Below, one piece after another: positions 8,730 to 17,369 of a DNA stretch of 50,578 bases. Source of the DNA: Caulobacteraceae bacterium (GTDB lineage Bacteria; Pseudomonadota; Alphaproteobacteria; Caulobacterales; Caulobacteraceae). Position numbers and translations under genes: made by a program. The notes under the pieces were generated by a model. That model made no database searches, was not told the origin of the DNA, and saw only the letters and a list, made by a program, of their open reading frames with translations. The stretch lies in contig CANJLH010000022.1 of NCBI GenBank assembly GCA_947475415.1, forward strand, positions 1-50,578, written 5' to 3'. Positions within the stretch are counted from its first letter, which is position 1. The number at the start of each line of letters is the position of its first letter.

Positions 8730-9032
8730 TCAGGCCTTGCGCTCGCCCACCACTTCATAGACCGAGATCTGGCGGTCGTAGAGGCCGAAACCGGCGCGGG
8801 CTGCGATCCATGCCTGCATGTGGGCCGAGGCGAAGTGGGCGTCCAGGGCGGCCTGGTCGGTCCAGCGTTCGAAGACGTGGATCAGGCCCGGTTCGCCCAC
8901 ATCCTCGCCGTAGGCATAGGTGATGCAGCCGGTCTCGGTGCGGGTGGCTGCAACCACTGTCAGCATGTGCGGACGGATGGCGGCGAGGTTCTCCGGCGGG
9001 ACCCGGTAGGTTCCGGCGACGATCAGGCTCAA
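8730..9032 (-). CDS. Small ABM-fold (putative quinol) monooxygenase
   Basis: A 100-residue dimeric alpha+beta-barrel protein of the antibiotic biosynthesis monooxygenase family. It has an opening [12 protein letters not shown], the [14 protein letters not shown] stretch at about 31-44, the [13 protein letters not shown] helix at about 54-66, and a final strand ISVYEVV. Members include cofactor-free quinol oxygenases such as YgiN, but many have no known substrate. It starts inside the leuD stop (four-base overlap) and precedes leuB by 69 bases, so it is translated as part of the leu run. No catalytic role in leucine synthesis is known for this fold; its presence here is unexplained. Confidence 0.85.
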   Translation of the reverse strand: MSLIVAGTYRVPPENLAAIRPHMLTVVAATRTETGCITYAYGEDVGEPGLIHVFERWTDQAALDAHFASAHMQAWIAARAGFGLYDRQISVYEVVGERKA

Positions 9033-9643
9033 TGGGCGTCCTCCAGCCAGGGGTGCGACAGCGCCCGTCTGGTTTCATAGACGTCGATCGCCTTGGCAGC
9101 CTGCAGGGTCTCGCCGATGGCGTCGAGGCCGTTGAGCATCTTGTGCTTGCGGGTGGGGTCGATATCGAAACGGTAGGTCTTGCCTGAGGGTGAGACCACG
9201 GTCTGGGCCTCAAGGTCGATGCTGGTGACGTGGTTGCCGCCCTTGGCCTCTTCCATCAGGGCCTGGACTTCGTCGGCCTTCAACACCACCGGCAACAGGC
9301 CGTTCTGGAAGCAGTTGTTGTAGAAGATGTCGGCGAAGCTGGTGGAGATCACGCAGGTGATTCCGAAATCCATCAACGCCCAGGGGGCGTGTTCGCGGCT
9401 GGAACCGCAGCCGAAATTGTCACCGCAAATCAGCGCGCCCGCGCCCTTGTACTCTGGCCGGTTGAGCACGAAGTCCGGCTTGGCCCGCCCGTCGCCCTCA
9501 AAGCGCAGGTCGTAGAACAGCCCCTTGGCCAGGCCGTCCCGCTCCACGGTCTTGAGGAACTGCTTGGGGATGATCTGGTCGGTGTCGATATTGGCCAGCG
9601 GCAGGGGAGCGGCCACGGCGTCGAGGCGGGTGAAGGGTTTCAT
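9029..9643 (-). CDS. leuD: 3-isopropylmalate dehydratase small subunit
   Basis: Small subunit of isopropylmalate isomerase, working with LeuC on 2- to 3-isopropylmalate. The 204 residues contain [13 protein letters not shown] (about 18-30), the substrate-recognition stretch around DGLAKGLF, the [17 protein letters not shown] signature (about 74-90), and [10 protein letters not shown]. The ATG overlaps the leuC stop by four bases, and its own stop overlaps the small monooxygenase gene by four. This indicates translational coupling of all three. Confidence 0.97.
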   Translation of the reverse strand: MKPFTRLDAVAAPLPLANIDTDQIIPKQFLKTVERDGLAKGLFYDLRFEGDGRAKPDFVLNRPEYKGAGALICGDNFGCGSSREHAPWALMDFGITCVISTSFADIFYNNCFQNGLLPVVLKADEVQALMEEAKGGNHVTSIDLEAQTVVSPSGKTYRFDIDPTRKHKMLNGLDAIGETLQAAKAIDVYETRRALSHPWLEDAH

Positions 9644-11070
9644 GACAGGAACTCCCGCACGTCGGTGATGCGGCCCTCGATGGCCGCCGCCGCCGCCATG
9701 GCCGGGCTCATCAGGTGTGAGCGGCCGCCGCGGCCCTGGCGGCCCTCGAAGTTGCGGTTGGAGGTGGAGGCGCAGCGTTCGCCCGGCTCAAGCCGGTCGG
9801 GGTTCATGGCCAGGCACATGGAGCATCCCGGTTCGCGCCAGTCGAAACCCGCGGCGATGAAAATCTCATCCAGGCCCTCGTCCTCGGCCTGGGCCTTCAC
9901 CAGGCCGGAGCCTGGGACCACCATGGCCTTGACGTGAGGGGCGACCCGGCGGCCGGACTCAAGCGCTTTGGCGGCGATGGCGGCGGCGGCGCGCAGGTCC
10001 TCGATGCGGCTATTGGTGCAAGAACCGATGAACACCCGGTCGATGCGGGCCTCGCTGATCGGCTGGCCCGCGGTGAGGCCCATGTAGGCCAGCGCCTGGG
10101 CGGCGGAAGCGCGCTTGCCGGGACTGTCGAAGCTGTCGGGGTCCGGGACGCGGCCGTCAACGCCGACCACGTCCTCCGGGCTGGTGCCCCAGGTCACCTG
10201 TGGGACCAGGGCGGCGACGTCGATGGTGACCTCGTGGTCAAAGACAGCGTCGGGGTCGGAGTGCAGCGTTTTCCAGTCGGCCAGCGCCAGTTCCCAGGCG
10301 CCGCCCTTGGGCGCCGCGGGCCGTCCCATCATATAGTCGAAGGTGGTCTGATCCGCCGCCACCAGGCCCGCCCGCGCCCCGGCCTCGATGGTCAGGTTGC
10401 AAAGCGTCATGCGCCCTTCCATGGACAGAGCCCGCACCGCCGAGCCGGCGTATTCGATCACATAGCCTGTTCCGCCAGCGGTCCCGATCCTTCCGATCAC
10501 CGCCAGGGCCAGATCCTTGGCGGTCACGCCCGCCGGCAGATCGCCGTCCAGGTTCACCCGCAGGTTCTTCCCCTTGGACTGGCGCAGGGTCTGGGTGGCC
10601 AGAACATGCTCGACCTCCGAGGTGCCGATGCCATGCGCCAGGGCGCCGAAGGCCCCGTGCGTGGACGTGTGCGAATCGCCGCAGACGATGGTCATGCCCG
10701 GCTGGGTCCGGCCCTGCTCCGGGCCCACCACATGCACGATCCCATTTCGGATGTCGGCCATCGGGAAGAACTCGATGCCGGCGGCTTTCACATTGCGCTC
10801 CAGGGTCTGGAGCTGGGTGCGCGCCTCCTCGTCGGCGACGGCGTCCACGCCCTTGGCCTGGCCCTCGGTGGGGACGTTGTGGTCGGCCACCGCCAGGGTG
10901 CGGTCCGGCCGCCTGACCGGACGGTTCGCCACCTTCAGGCCGGCGAAGGCCTGCGGGCTGGTCACCTCGTGGATCAGGTGCAGGTCAATATAGAGGATCG
11001 ATTCCCCGCCCTCGGCCTCGGCCACGACGTGGGCGTCCCAGATCTTGTCATACAGGGTCTTGCCGCTCAT
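9640..11070 (-). CDS. leuC: 3-isopropylmalate dehydratase large subunit
   Basis: Aconitase-family large subunit carrying a [4Fe-4S] cluster. The 476 residues include [13 protein letters not shown] at the start, [16 protein letters not shown] from about 130, and the three cluster Cys: GSCTNSR (about C351) and [10 protein letters not shown] (about C416 and C419). The start is placed at the ATG 11068-11070 (MSGKTLYDK), the family N-terminus. Another ATG three codons earlier and a TTG at 11106 are possible, and none has a strong ribosome-binding site. It heads the leuC-leuD-monooxygenase-leuB block. Confidence 0.96.
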   Translation of the reverse strand: MSGKTLYDKIWDAHVVAEAEGGESILYIDLHLIHEVTSPQAFAGLKVANRPVRRPDRTLAVADHNVPTEGQAKGVDAVADEEARTQLQTLERNVKAAGIEFFPMADIRNGIVHVVGPEQGRTQPGMTIVCGDSHTSTHGAFGALAHGIGTSEVEHVLATQTLRQSKGKNLRVNLDGDLPAGVTAKDLALAVIGRIGTAGGTGYVIEYAGSAVRALSMEGRMTLCNLTIEAGARAGLVAADQTTFDYMMGRPAAPKGGAWELALADWKTLHSDPDAVFDHEVTIDVAALVPQVTWGTSPEDVVGVDGRVPDPDSFDSPGKRASAAQALAYMGLTAGQPISEARIDRVFIGSCTNSRIEDLRAAAAIAAKALESGRRVAPHVKAMVVPGSGLVKAQAEDEGLDEIFIAAGFDWREPGCSMCLAMNPDRLEPGERCASTSNRNFEGRQGRGGRSHLMSPAMAAAAAIEGRITDVREFLS

Positions 11071-11124
11071 GGGCGGCATGTAGGACGCCGCGGGCCGGGT
11101 CGGCAAGTCAGCCTGTGCGCCGCA

Positions 11125-11943
11125 CTACCCCTCATATCCTGTCCAGGGAGCGAAGCGGGGCGGCCGCTTCTCCACGAAGGCGCGTACGCCTTCCTTGGTA
11201 TCGGGATGGCCGAGACTGGCGGTGGCCAGCCGGTCGGCCTCGCGCACCGCCGGACCCATGGACTCGCTCAGGTGGCGGTAGACCATGTCCTTGGTGATCC
11301 CCATGGATCGGGGCGAGACGTTGGCGGCGATGTCGGCCACATAGGCCTCCACAGCGGCCATCAGCTCAGCGGCCGGGGCCAGGCGGTCGGCGAGGCCGAT
11401 GCGGTAGGCCTCCTCGGCGCCCACTTTGCGCGAACTCCACATCAGGTCCAGCGCCCGGCTGGGGCCTACGATGCGGGGCAGGAACCAGCTCATCCCGTGC
11501 TCGGCGATCAGGCCGCGCTTGGAGAAGGCGGTAACAAAGCTGGCCTCATTGGCCACGAATCGCAGGTCGCACATGATCGCCAGCACCAGGCCCATGCCGG
11601 CGGCCACCCCATTGACTGCGGCGATTACCGGCTTGCCGATCTTGAGCAGACTGGCGAACTGGGCCGGCATGTCGTCGGTCAAGCCCCTGGCGGCCAGTTG
11701 GCGATCGCCGGTGGCCGAGGCCTGCGCCAGCGAACCCGCATCCAGGCCCGAACAGAAGCCGCGTCCCGTTCCGGTGATGACGATGGCCCGCACCTCTACG
11801 TCGCGCTCCGCCTCGGCGATGGCGCGGTTGAAGTCCGCGATCATCTCAAAGGTCATGGCGTTCATGGTCGCGGGCCGGTTCATTGTCAGAATCGCCATGC
11901 CGGCGCGGCGCTCGACCAGGATATCGGGGGCGGTTTCGCTCAT
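11125..11943 (-). CDS. Enoyl-CoA hydratase/isomerase family protein
   Basis: Crotonase-fold protein of 272 residues acting on acyl-CoA thioesters. The oxyanion-hole segments are visible: GTGRGFCSGLDAGSLA (about 58-73) and AAVNGVAAGMGLVLA (about 109-123). The loop GLIAEHGMSWFLPRIVG has one Glu in place of the PGxGG loop of classical hydratases. That fits the isomerase/PaaG-like or fadB-type side of the family, so the exact reaction is open. AAGGA lies nine bases before the ATG. It follows the DECR-like SDR gene by 18 bases, which suggests a fatty or aromatic acyl-CoA degradation pair. Confidence 0.88.
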   Translation of the reverse strand: MSETAPDILVERRAGMAILTMNRPATMNAMTFEMIADFNRAIAEAERDVEVRAIVITGTGRGFCSGLDAGSLAQASATGDRQLAARGLTDDMPAQFASLLKIGKPVIAAVNGVAAGMGLVLAIMCDLRFVANEASFVTAFSKRGLIAEHGMSWFLPRIVGPSRALDLMWSSRKVGAEEAYRIGLADRLAPAAELMAAVEAYVADIAANVSPRSMGITKDMVYRHLSESMGPAVREADRLATASLGHPDTKEGVRAFVEKRPPRFAPWTGYEG

Positions 11944-11961
11944 CAGTGGGTTCCTTCGCGT

Positions 11962-12804
11962 TCAGCCGCGCGTGGTTTCATGTTTGGTCCAGGCCTCGTC
12001 GGTCCAGCCCAGCAGATCTTCGGCGCCGGAGGAGCGCAGATGGTAGCCGCCGTCGATGGTGATCATCTCGCCGGTGATGTAGCCGCCGGCGTCGGAGACC
12101 AGGAAGGCGGCCAGGTCCGCTAGTTCCCCATGGCGGCCGACGCGCTTCAAGGGGATGCTGTCGGCGGGGTCCTTGCCCTCATCGCGGCCGGCTGGGCGCA
12201 GGCGCGCCCATGCGCCCTCGGTGGGAAACAGGCCCGGCGCGATGGCGGCCAGCCGTACGCCCTTCGGACCCCACTCCACCGCCAGGCTGCGGGTCATCGC
12301 CAGCAGTCCCGATTTGGCCATCGCCGAGGGGGCGGTGAAGGCTCGGCCGGTGATGGTGGAGGTGGACAGGATCGATAGAACGCACCCGGGATCACCGGCG
12401 CTGATCCAGCGCTTGCCGGCGGCCAGGGTGCAATACATGGCGCCATGCAGGCTGACGTTGAGGATGGCGTCGGCGGCGCGCGGCGACATCTTCTCGGTGC
12501 GGGCGATGAAATTGCCCGCGGCGTTGTTGACCAGGGTGGTGAGCGGTCCGTCCGTCCAGATGGCGTCCATCATGGCGTCGACCGCGGCGGGGTCGCGGAT
12601 ATCGCAGCTCACGGGGGTGATCCTGGCGCCGGGCGACGCCGCGCGGAATTCCGCGGCGGTGGCCTCCAGCACATCGGCGCGCCGGCCGCAGATGATCAGA
12701 TCCGCGCCCAAGGCCGCGAACCGTCGGCCCAGGCTCTTGCCGAGGCCGGTGCCCCCGCCCGTGATCAGGATGCGCTTTCCGGCGAGGAGGTCTGGGAGGT
12801 ACAT
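11962..12804 (-). CDS. SDR oxidoreductase, 2,4-dienoyl-CoA reductase type
   Basis: Short-chain dehydrogenase of 280 residues. The Rossmann motif is TGGGTGLG (about 15-22), with NNAAGNF at about 94-100. The usual YxxxK is replaced by SAMAK followed by SGLLAMTRSLAVEWG. This pattern, with Lys kept and Tyr absent, is typical of the 2,4-dienoyl-CoA reductase branch of SDRs, which uses a Tyr elsewhere. The neighbouring enoyl-CoA hydratase supports a role in beta-oxidation of unsaturated acyl-CoAs. The start is the ATG at 12802-12804 (MYLPDLLAGKR); the frame continues open upstream but without homology. No clear ribosome-binding site is visible. Confidence 0.87.
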   Translation of the reverse strand: MYLPDLLAGKRILITGGGTGLGKSLGRRFAALGADLIICGRRADVLEATAAEFRAASPGARITPVSCDIRDPAAVDAMMDAIWTDGPLTTLVNNAAGNFIARTEKMSPRAADAILNVSLHGAMYCTLAAGKRWISAGDPGCVLSILSTSTITGRAFTAPSAMAKSGLLAMTRSLAVEWGPKGVRLAAIAPGLFPTEGAWARLRPAGRDEGKDPADSIPLKRVGRHGELADLAAFLVSDAGGYITGEMITIDGGYHLRSSGAEDLLGWTDEAWTKHETTRG

Positions 12805-12898
12805 GGACGGGTCCAGGGCGCTTGCAGTTGGCAGCGGTTCCTTTAGCAGCGCTGGCTTGGCGGCGAAGACGCAATAATCACTCTTGAGGAAATCGGCG

Positions 12899-13666
12899 AT
12901 GGCGAACGACCTGAACGGCAAGACGGCTCTGGTGACGGGCGGATCGCGGGGCATCGGCGCCCAGGTCTGCCGCACCCTTGCGGCCAGGGGCGCGGCGGTG
13001 GCGGTCCACTACGCCAGCGGTGAGAAGGAGGCCGCGGCGGTGGCGGCTGGGATCAACACGGCGGGCGGCAAGGCGTTCACCGTCCAGGCCGACATCTCCC
13101 GCCACGCCGAAGTGGTCTCGATGTTCGCGCAGTTCGACGCGGGCCTGGCGAAGCTGGGGCTTCCCCAAGGCCTTGACATCCTGGTCAACAACGCCGGGCG
13201 GGGCGGCGGCGGGCCGCTGGGCCAGACCACCGAGGCGGACTTCGACGCGGTGTTCGGCCTGAATGTGAAGGGCCTGCTGTTCGTGACCCAGATGGCGGCC
13301 GAGCGGCTGCGCGACGAGGGCCGGGTTGTGAACATCTCCTCCGCCACCTCGCGCGGCGCTCAGGCGGCCCGGCTGGTCTACGCCGCCTCCAAGTGGGCGG
13401 TGAACGGGCTCACTCTGTCACTGGCCCAGGAACTGGCCCCGCGCCGGATCACCGTCAACGCCGTGGCGCCGGGCGCGGTCGCCACCGACATGATCGCCGC
13501 CGCCCGTCAGGACAAGGTGTTCAATGACATGGTCATCGGCGCCACGGCCTTCAAACGCTTCGGCGAGCCGCAGGACATCGCCGACGTGGTGGGCTTTCTG
13601 GTGGGTCCCCAGGGCGGCTGGGTCACCGCCCAGGTGATCGAGGCGAGCGGCGGACTGCGGCTTTAG
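12899..13666 (+). CDS. SDR family oxidoreductase (classical, FabG-like)
   Basis: Classical SDR of 255 residues: cofactor motif TGGSRGIG (about 14-21), DILVNNAGRGGGG, the catalytic Ser in ISSATS, YAASKWAVNGL with Tyr and Lys, and the PGAVATDM loop. It probably reduces a ketone or oxidises a secondary alcohol with NADP(H); the substrate is unknown. GAGGA lies eight bases before the ATG at 12899, which decides this start over a TTG five codons upstream. It is divergent from the previous SDR, and its TAG stop shares four bases with the stop of the convergent dehydrogenase. Confidence 0.9.
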   Translation: MANDLNGKTALVTGGSRGIGAQVCRTLAARGAAVAVHYASGEKEAAAVAAGINTAGGKAFTVQADISRHAEVVSMFAQFDAGLAKLGLPQGLDILVNNAGRGGGGPLGQTTEADFDAVFGLNVKGLLFVTQMAAERLRDEGRVVNISSATSRGAQAARLVYAASKWAVNGLTLSLAQELAPRRITVNAVAPGAVATDMIAAARQDKVFNDMVIGATAFKRFGEPQDIADVVGFLVGPQGGWVTAQVIEASGGLRL

Positions 13667-14454
13667 GCGGATCCCCACCGCGCCGCCGCGGCCTCCATCA
13701 GCGGAAAGGTCAGCCCCTCGGCCCGCGCGGCGGCGCGGGCGGCGTCGACATCCTTGTCCAGGTAATGGGCGAGGCCGGTGAGGCGCGCTTCGATGGCCGC
13801 GCCCTTGAAGGTGTTCAGGGCGAAGGAGCCGCCGCTGGATAGGCTCAACCCTTCTAGCGCCTTTTCCACGGAAAGGCCGAGGGCCTGCGCCGCGCCCAGG
13901 GCCTCGGCGCCCAGCGCCACCTGGGCGGCGAACAGGAGGTTGTTGATGAGCTTCAGCCGCCGGGCCGCGCCTACGCCGCCCAGATGGATGATCGGACTGC
14001 AATAGGCGCTGAGCACCGGGCGGGCCCGTTCCAGGGCGGCTTCGTCGCCGCCCACGAACAGGCGGATGTCGCCAGCGGCGGCGTTGGCCTCGGTGCCGGA
14101 GAAAGTGGCGTCGAGCACGGTGACGCCCGCCGGCGCGGCTGCGGCTGCGGCCTCGGCCACGTCCGGGGTCCCGGTGGTGTGCAGGGCGACCACGACGCCG
14201 GGCTTCATGGCGCCCATTACGCCGGAGTCGATCAGCACCTCGCGCACCTGGGCGTCGTTGAACAGGCCGACGCCGATCACTTCGGCGTCACGCACGGCGT
14301 CTTGCAGCGATCCGGTGATCCGACCCCCCGCCGAGGTCAGCGCCGGCCGCGGCCGCTCGCCCCGGGAATGAGCGATCAGGTCATGGCCTTTGCCCAGGGT
14401 GGCGATAGCGAAAGCCTCGCCCATCCGGCCCAGTCCGATCCACCCTACCTTCAT
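13663..14454 (-). CDS. 3-hydroxyisobutyrate-dehydrogenase-like NAD(P)-binding protein
   Basis: Beta-hydroxyacid dehydrogenase family, 263 residues. It opens with the Rossmann motif GWIGLGRMG (about 4-12) and has the FSGTEANAAAGDIRLFVGG segment (about 118-136), which corresponds to the DAPVSGG substrate loop. GAARRLKLINN (about 162-172) carries the catalytic Lys. The substrate loop departs from the DAPVSGG consensus (reads DATFSGT), so the substrate need not be 3-hydroxyisobutyrate. It could be an imine reductase-like or other member. The stop overlaps the convergent SDR gene. Confidence 0.85.
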   Translation of the reverse strand: MKVGWIGLGRMGEAFAIATLGKGHDLIAHSRGERPRPALTSAGGRITGSLQDAVRDAEVIGVGLFNDAQVREVLIDSGVMGAMKPGVVVALHTTGTPDVAEAAAAAAPAGVTVLDATFSGTEANAAAGDIRLFVGGDEAALERARPVLSAYCSPIIHLGGVGAARRLKLINNLLFAAQVALGAEALGAAQALGLSVEKALEGLSLSSGGSFALNTFKGAAIEARLTGLAHYLDKDVDAARAAARAEGLTFPLMEAAAARWGSA

Positions 14455-14549
14455 CGCCGCCTCCCGCTTGTCCGGTCGGCCAGCGCCGCCCTATATGGCG
14501 CCGGCATAGGAGGGACAGGCCCTCTTCCGCAAGGGTCTGGAGCCGACGA

Positions 14550-15299
14550 TTGGGATCGCTGCGTCGACGCATTGAAATCGCCACCCGCATGGACGCTCCC
14601 GGCGCCGGTGAGGGGCGCGGCGTGGTCGAGGACGACATGCACCACTTCCGGGTGACGCTGACCGCCCGCGACGGCATAGTGATCGACACCGCCACCGCCG
14701 CGCCGCGGTTCCCAAATGTGCTGTGCCCTTCGGCGGGCGACCGGGTGCGTGAACTGGTGGGCAAGCCCTTGGTCGAAGCTTCGGCGGCGGTGATGGAGTT
14801 CACCGACGCGCGCCAGCAGTGCACCCACCAGTTCGACCTCGCCAGCCTGATCGTTGCGGCCATGGCGCGGGGGATTTCCCGGCGGACCTATGAGGCTGAA
14901 TCGCCGGACCGGGTGGACGACAAGACCCATGCGCGGGTCTGGCGCGACGGAGCGTTGATTTACGGCTGGGACATGAACGGCCTGACCATCGAGGGACCGG
15001 ACCCCTTCGTAGGCCGATCGCTGGGCAGCGGCTTCACCGGCTGGGTGCGCGAGGCCCTGTCCCTGGAGGATGCCGAGGCGGCCCTGGTGCTGCGGCGCAC
15101 GGTGTTCATCTCCAGCGGCCGGGCCATCGACCTCGACGATCCGTCGCGGCGGGTCGGCACGGGCCCCATGGGCGGTTGCTGGGTCTGGCAGCCGCAGCGG
15201 GCCGGTTTCGCGCACCGGGTGGTGGGCTCCATGCAGGACTTCACCCACCGCGCCGAGGCGCTGACCCGCAGCGACCGGGGCTGGCTGGCGTTCGAGTAG
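14550..15299 (+). CDS. DUF2889 domain protein
   Basis: A 249-residue protein of the DUF2889 family, function unknown. Visible marks are the RRRIEIATRMD opening, a DDMHHFRVTLTARDG strand region, ARQQCTHQFDLASL, and a DRVDDKTHARVWRDG strand pair. The family is often found beside acyl-CoA or steroid degradation genes, which fits this region. The start is a TTG at 14550 with GGAG seven bases before it. An ATG at 14589 would cut off the conserved RRIE stretch. It is convergent with the next gene, six bases apart. Confidence 0.82.
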   Translation: MGSLRRRIEIATRMDAPGAGEGRGVVEDDMHHFRVTLTARDGIVIDTATAAPRFPNVLCPSAGDRVRELVGKPLVEASAAVMEFTDARQQCTHQFDLASLIVAAMARGISRRTYEAESPDRVDDKTHARVWRDGALIYGWDMNGLTIEGPDPFVGRSLGSGFTGWVREALSLEDAEAALVLRRTVFISSGRAIDLDDPSRRVGTGPMGGCWVWQPQRAGFAHRVVGSMQDFTHRAEALTRSDRGWLAFE

Positions 15300-15305
15300 G
15301 GGGGC

Positions 15306-16175
15306 TCAGCTTCCCAGCGGGATGAACCCGAAAGCCTCGCCCTTGCGCACCACCCGGCCGCCGTGGGGCGCGGGGAAGTGTGCCGGCAGCATGATCGCCT
15401 CCTCATCGGCGATGGCGCCCAACAACCGATTGCGGGTCAGGGCGGCCTGGGCCGGGTCGTCACCGCCGTCCAGGTGAACGGACGTATCCAGGATCTCCAG
15501 CGGATGGTGGAAGACGTCGCCGGTGAACCACAGGGCCTCCCCACCGGAAACCAGGTGCAGCGCCGAGTGACCGTTGGTGTGTCCCCAGGCGGGCTCGATG
15601 GTCAGCTGCGGCGAGACCACATGGCGATTCTCCACCAGATCGGCGAGCCCGGCGTCGATGATCGGCGCCACCGAGGCCTCGAACACCCCCACATTGTAGT
15701 CAACGGCGTTGTGGCCGGCGCGGGCCGGGTCCCAGCGCTCCACCTCCCGGCGCACGAACAGGTAGCGGGCGTTGGGAAAGGTGGGGACCCAGCGGCCATC
15801 CCGCATCTGGGTGTTCCAGCCGCAGTGGTCGCAATGCAGATGCGTGCAGAACACCACGTCCACCTGGTCGGGCCGCACACCGGTGGCCTCGAACCGCTCC
15901 AGAAACGGGGTGTCCAGCTGATGGAAGAACGGGAGCACGGGCAGATTGCGGCCGTTTCCCGTGCAAGGATCGACCACCACCGTCAGGCCGGCGGTCCGCA
16001 GCACCCAGGTCTGGAACACCAGGGCGAAACTGTCGTCGGCCGGGTCGATGAAGTCAGGCGCGAGCCAGCCTATGTTGGCCGCGACCAGCGCCGGCGGCGC
16101 CTGCAGCCCGGCCACCGGCCGGCGCACCTGCAGTTCCTCAACCCGCCGGATTTCCGCTTCGCCGATGCGGATCAT
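15306..16175 (-). CDS. Metallo-beta-lactamase-fold hydrolase
   Basis: Metal-dependent hydrolase of 289 residues. The zinc motif is HLHCDH (about 112-117) preceded by VVFCT, followed by GHTNGHSALHL and FTGDVFHHPLE, which supply the further His and Asp ligands. The general look is of the lactonase / methyl-parathion-hydrolase side of the superfamily, with no signal peptide. The true start is the ATG at 16173-16175, five bases after GGGAGG; the frame runs open a further 112 codons upstream without homology. Substrate not predictable. Confidence 0.86.
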   Translation of the reverse strand: MIRIGEAEIRRVEELQVRRPVAGLQAPPALVAANIGWLAPDFIDPADDSFALVFQTWVLRTAGLTVVVDPCTGNGRNLPVLPFFHQLDTPFLERFEATGVRPDQVDVVFCTHLHCDHCGWNTQMRDGRWVPTFPNARYLFVRREVERWDPARAGHNAVDYNVGVFEASVAPIIDAGLADLVENRHVVSPQLTIEPAWGHTNGHSALHLVSGGEALWFTGDVFHHPLEILDTSVHLDGGDDPAQAALTRNRLLGAIADEEAIMLPAHFPAPHGGRVVRKGEAFGFIPLGS

Positions 16176-16231
16176 GTCGTCCTCCCAGCCGGATCGGACT
16201 CTTCGAGCAACCGCGCTTGAACGCCCACGCC

Positions 16232-17077
16232 TCAGACCGTGTATAGCGTGATCAGGAACACCAGAAACCGATAGGCGACAACGGAGATCGACACCAACAG
16301 CGCCAGCAGTGCGGTCCTGATAAGCGCCAAAGCGCCGCGGGACCCGTAGACCGTTCGCGTCGCGGCCCGAAGATAAACCGTCGAAGCGACGATTATGGCG
16401 ATGGTCGCGCCAATGTCGAACGCGGCCGATTCCAGCCCCCTGCCGCCGAGTTGAACGACGGCCTGCGAAACCAGGAGGATCAGGCTGAACAGCAGCAATT
16501 GGAAGGCGCAAAGGTGCAGCGAAAACACCACATGCATGCCAAATGGCCGGCGCGCCTTGCCGAACAGCAGGGCCAGGATGATGGTGAACATGAAAACCAT
16601 CATTATGATCAGTGACTTGGCGTGCAGAACTGCGGCTGGATCGTAGAGCGCGGCGAACGCCTCCAGCGACGTAGCTTTGGCAGCCAAGCGCCTCGCTACT
16701 AGAGTCTGGGCCAGGGCGCTCCAGTCCTGGCGGTGCAGGTGAGAGTTGAGGGACGGCGAAAAAATGTTGGTCCGCACCATCGACTGGATGGCGAAAAACA
16801 GGCCGTTGGTGATGAGGAACAAGGACAATGGCCGAAGGAACAATGTCCGCCGCCCCGCGATATACGCGCTGGTCAGGGCGCCGGGCTGGGCGATCAGCAG
16901 CCGCAGGGTGCGCAGCAGTTTGCCGTCGACGCTGGACAGGCCGATGATGAGCTGGCGACCGAAGTCCACAAGGGTGAGGTGCTGCGGCCTCAGGGGTTGC
17001 TCCCCGCAGGCCGGGCAGTAACGGTCCTCGCGCGGCGCGTCACAGGTGGGACATACCCAGGGCGAGACCGTGGTCAT
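16232..17077 (-). CDS. DUF3667 membrane protein with zinc ribbon
   Basis: A 281-residue membrane protein of unknown function. A short N-terminal zinc ribbon, CPTCDAPREDRYCPACGEQ (about 9-27), gives four Cys. It is followed by the family stretch DFGRQLIIGLSSVDGKLLRTLRLL and then about five hydrophobic segments (near 83-97, 155-175, 185-207, 220-240 and 255-280). The Cys4 ribbon plus this layout is the DUF3667 pattern. It lies just before tRNA-Gly on the opposite strand. Confidence 0.83.
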   Translation of the reverse strand: MTTVSPWVCPTCDAPREDRYCPACGEQPLRPQHLTLVDFGRQLIIGLSSVDGKLLRTLRLLIAQPGALTSAYIAGRRTLFLRPLSLFLITNGLFFAIQSMVRTNIFSPSLNSHLHRQDWSALAQTLVARRLAAKATSLEAFAALYDPAAVLHAKSLIIMMVFMFTIILALLFGKARRPFGMHVVFSLHLCAFQLLLFSLILLVSQAVVQLGGRGLESAAFDIGATIAIIVASTVYLRAATRTVYGSRGALALIRTALLALLVSISVVAYRFLVFLITLYTV

Positions 17078-17259
17078 GCGTGGACCTCCCGACAGGTCAC
17101 GAGGCGATGACCTTGCCCTCTCGCCAGGTCGTTGTCAGCCCCCGGCGGCGGCGTCATCGGCCTTGAGCGCGCCCGCAAAGACAGCTAGAGAGCGCGACGG
17201 TGGAAGGCCGTTACAGGCGTTTCCGAAGATTCACCCAGCCTTTTGCCCTTAAAGGCTTC

Positions 17260-17334
17260 GCGGGCGTAGCTCAGGGGTAGAGCGCAAGCTTCCCAAGCTT
17301 GATGTCGTGGGTTCGAATCCCATCGCCCGCTCCA
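17260..17334 (+). tRNA. tRNA-Gly (anticodon CCC)
   Basis: A complete cloverleaf. The acceptor GCGGGCG (17260-17266) pairs with CGCCCGC (17324-17330). The D arm is GCTCAGGGGTAGAGC. The anticodon stem CAAGC/GCTTG holds loop TTCCCAA with anticodon CCC at 17292-17294, and the T arm carries GGTTCGAATCC. The CCA end is encoded (17332-17334). It stands alone in a gap between a DUF3667 gene and a thiolase gene. Confidence 0.97.
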
Positions 17335-17369
17335 GCACCCCACGCGTTTCTGTGGATCGGTTCTGGCGC

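Noticed and set aside
7473..9080. A 535-codon plus-strand frame antisense to leuB and the small monooxygenase
   Set aside because: Composition is that of a mirror frame, and both opposite genes are certain.
9934..12123. A 729-codon open frame antisense to leuC, the enoyl-CoA hydratase and the SDR
   Set aside because: It spans several real genes on the other strand, has no recognisable domain and its amino-acid composition is that of a mirror frame.
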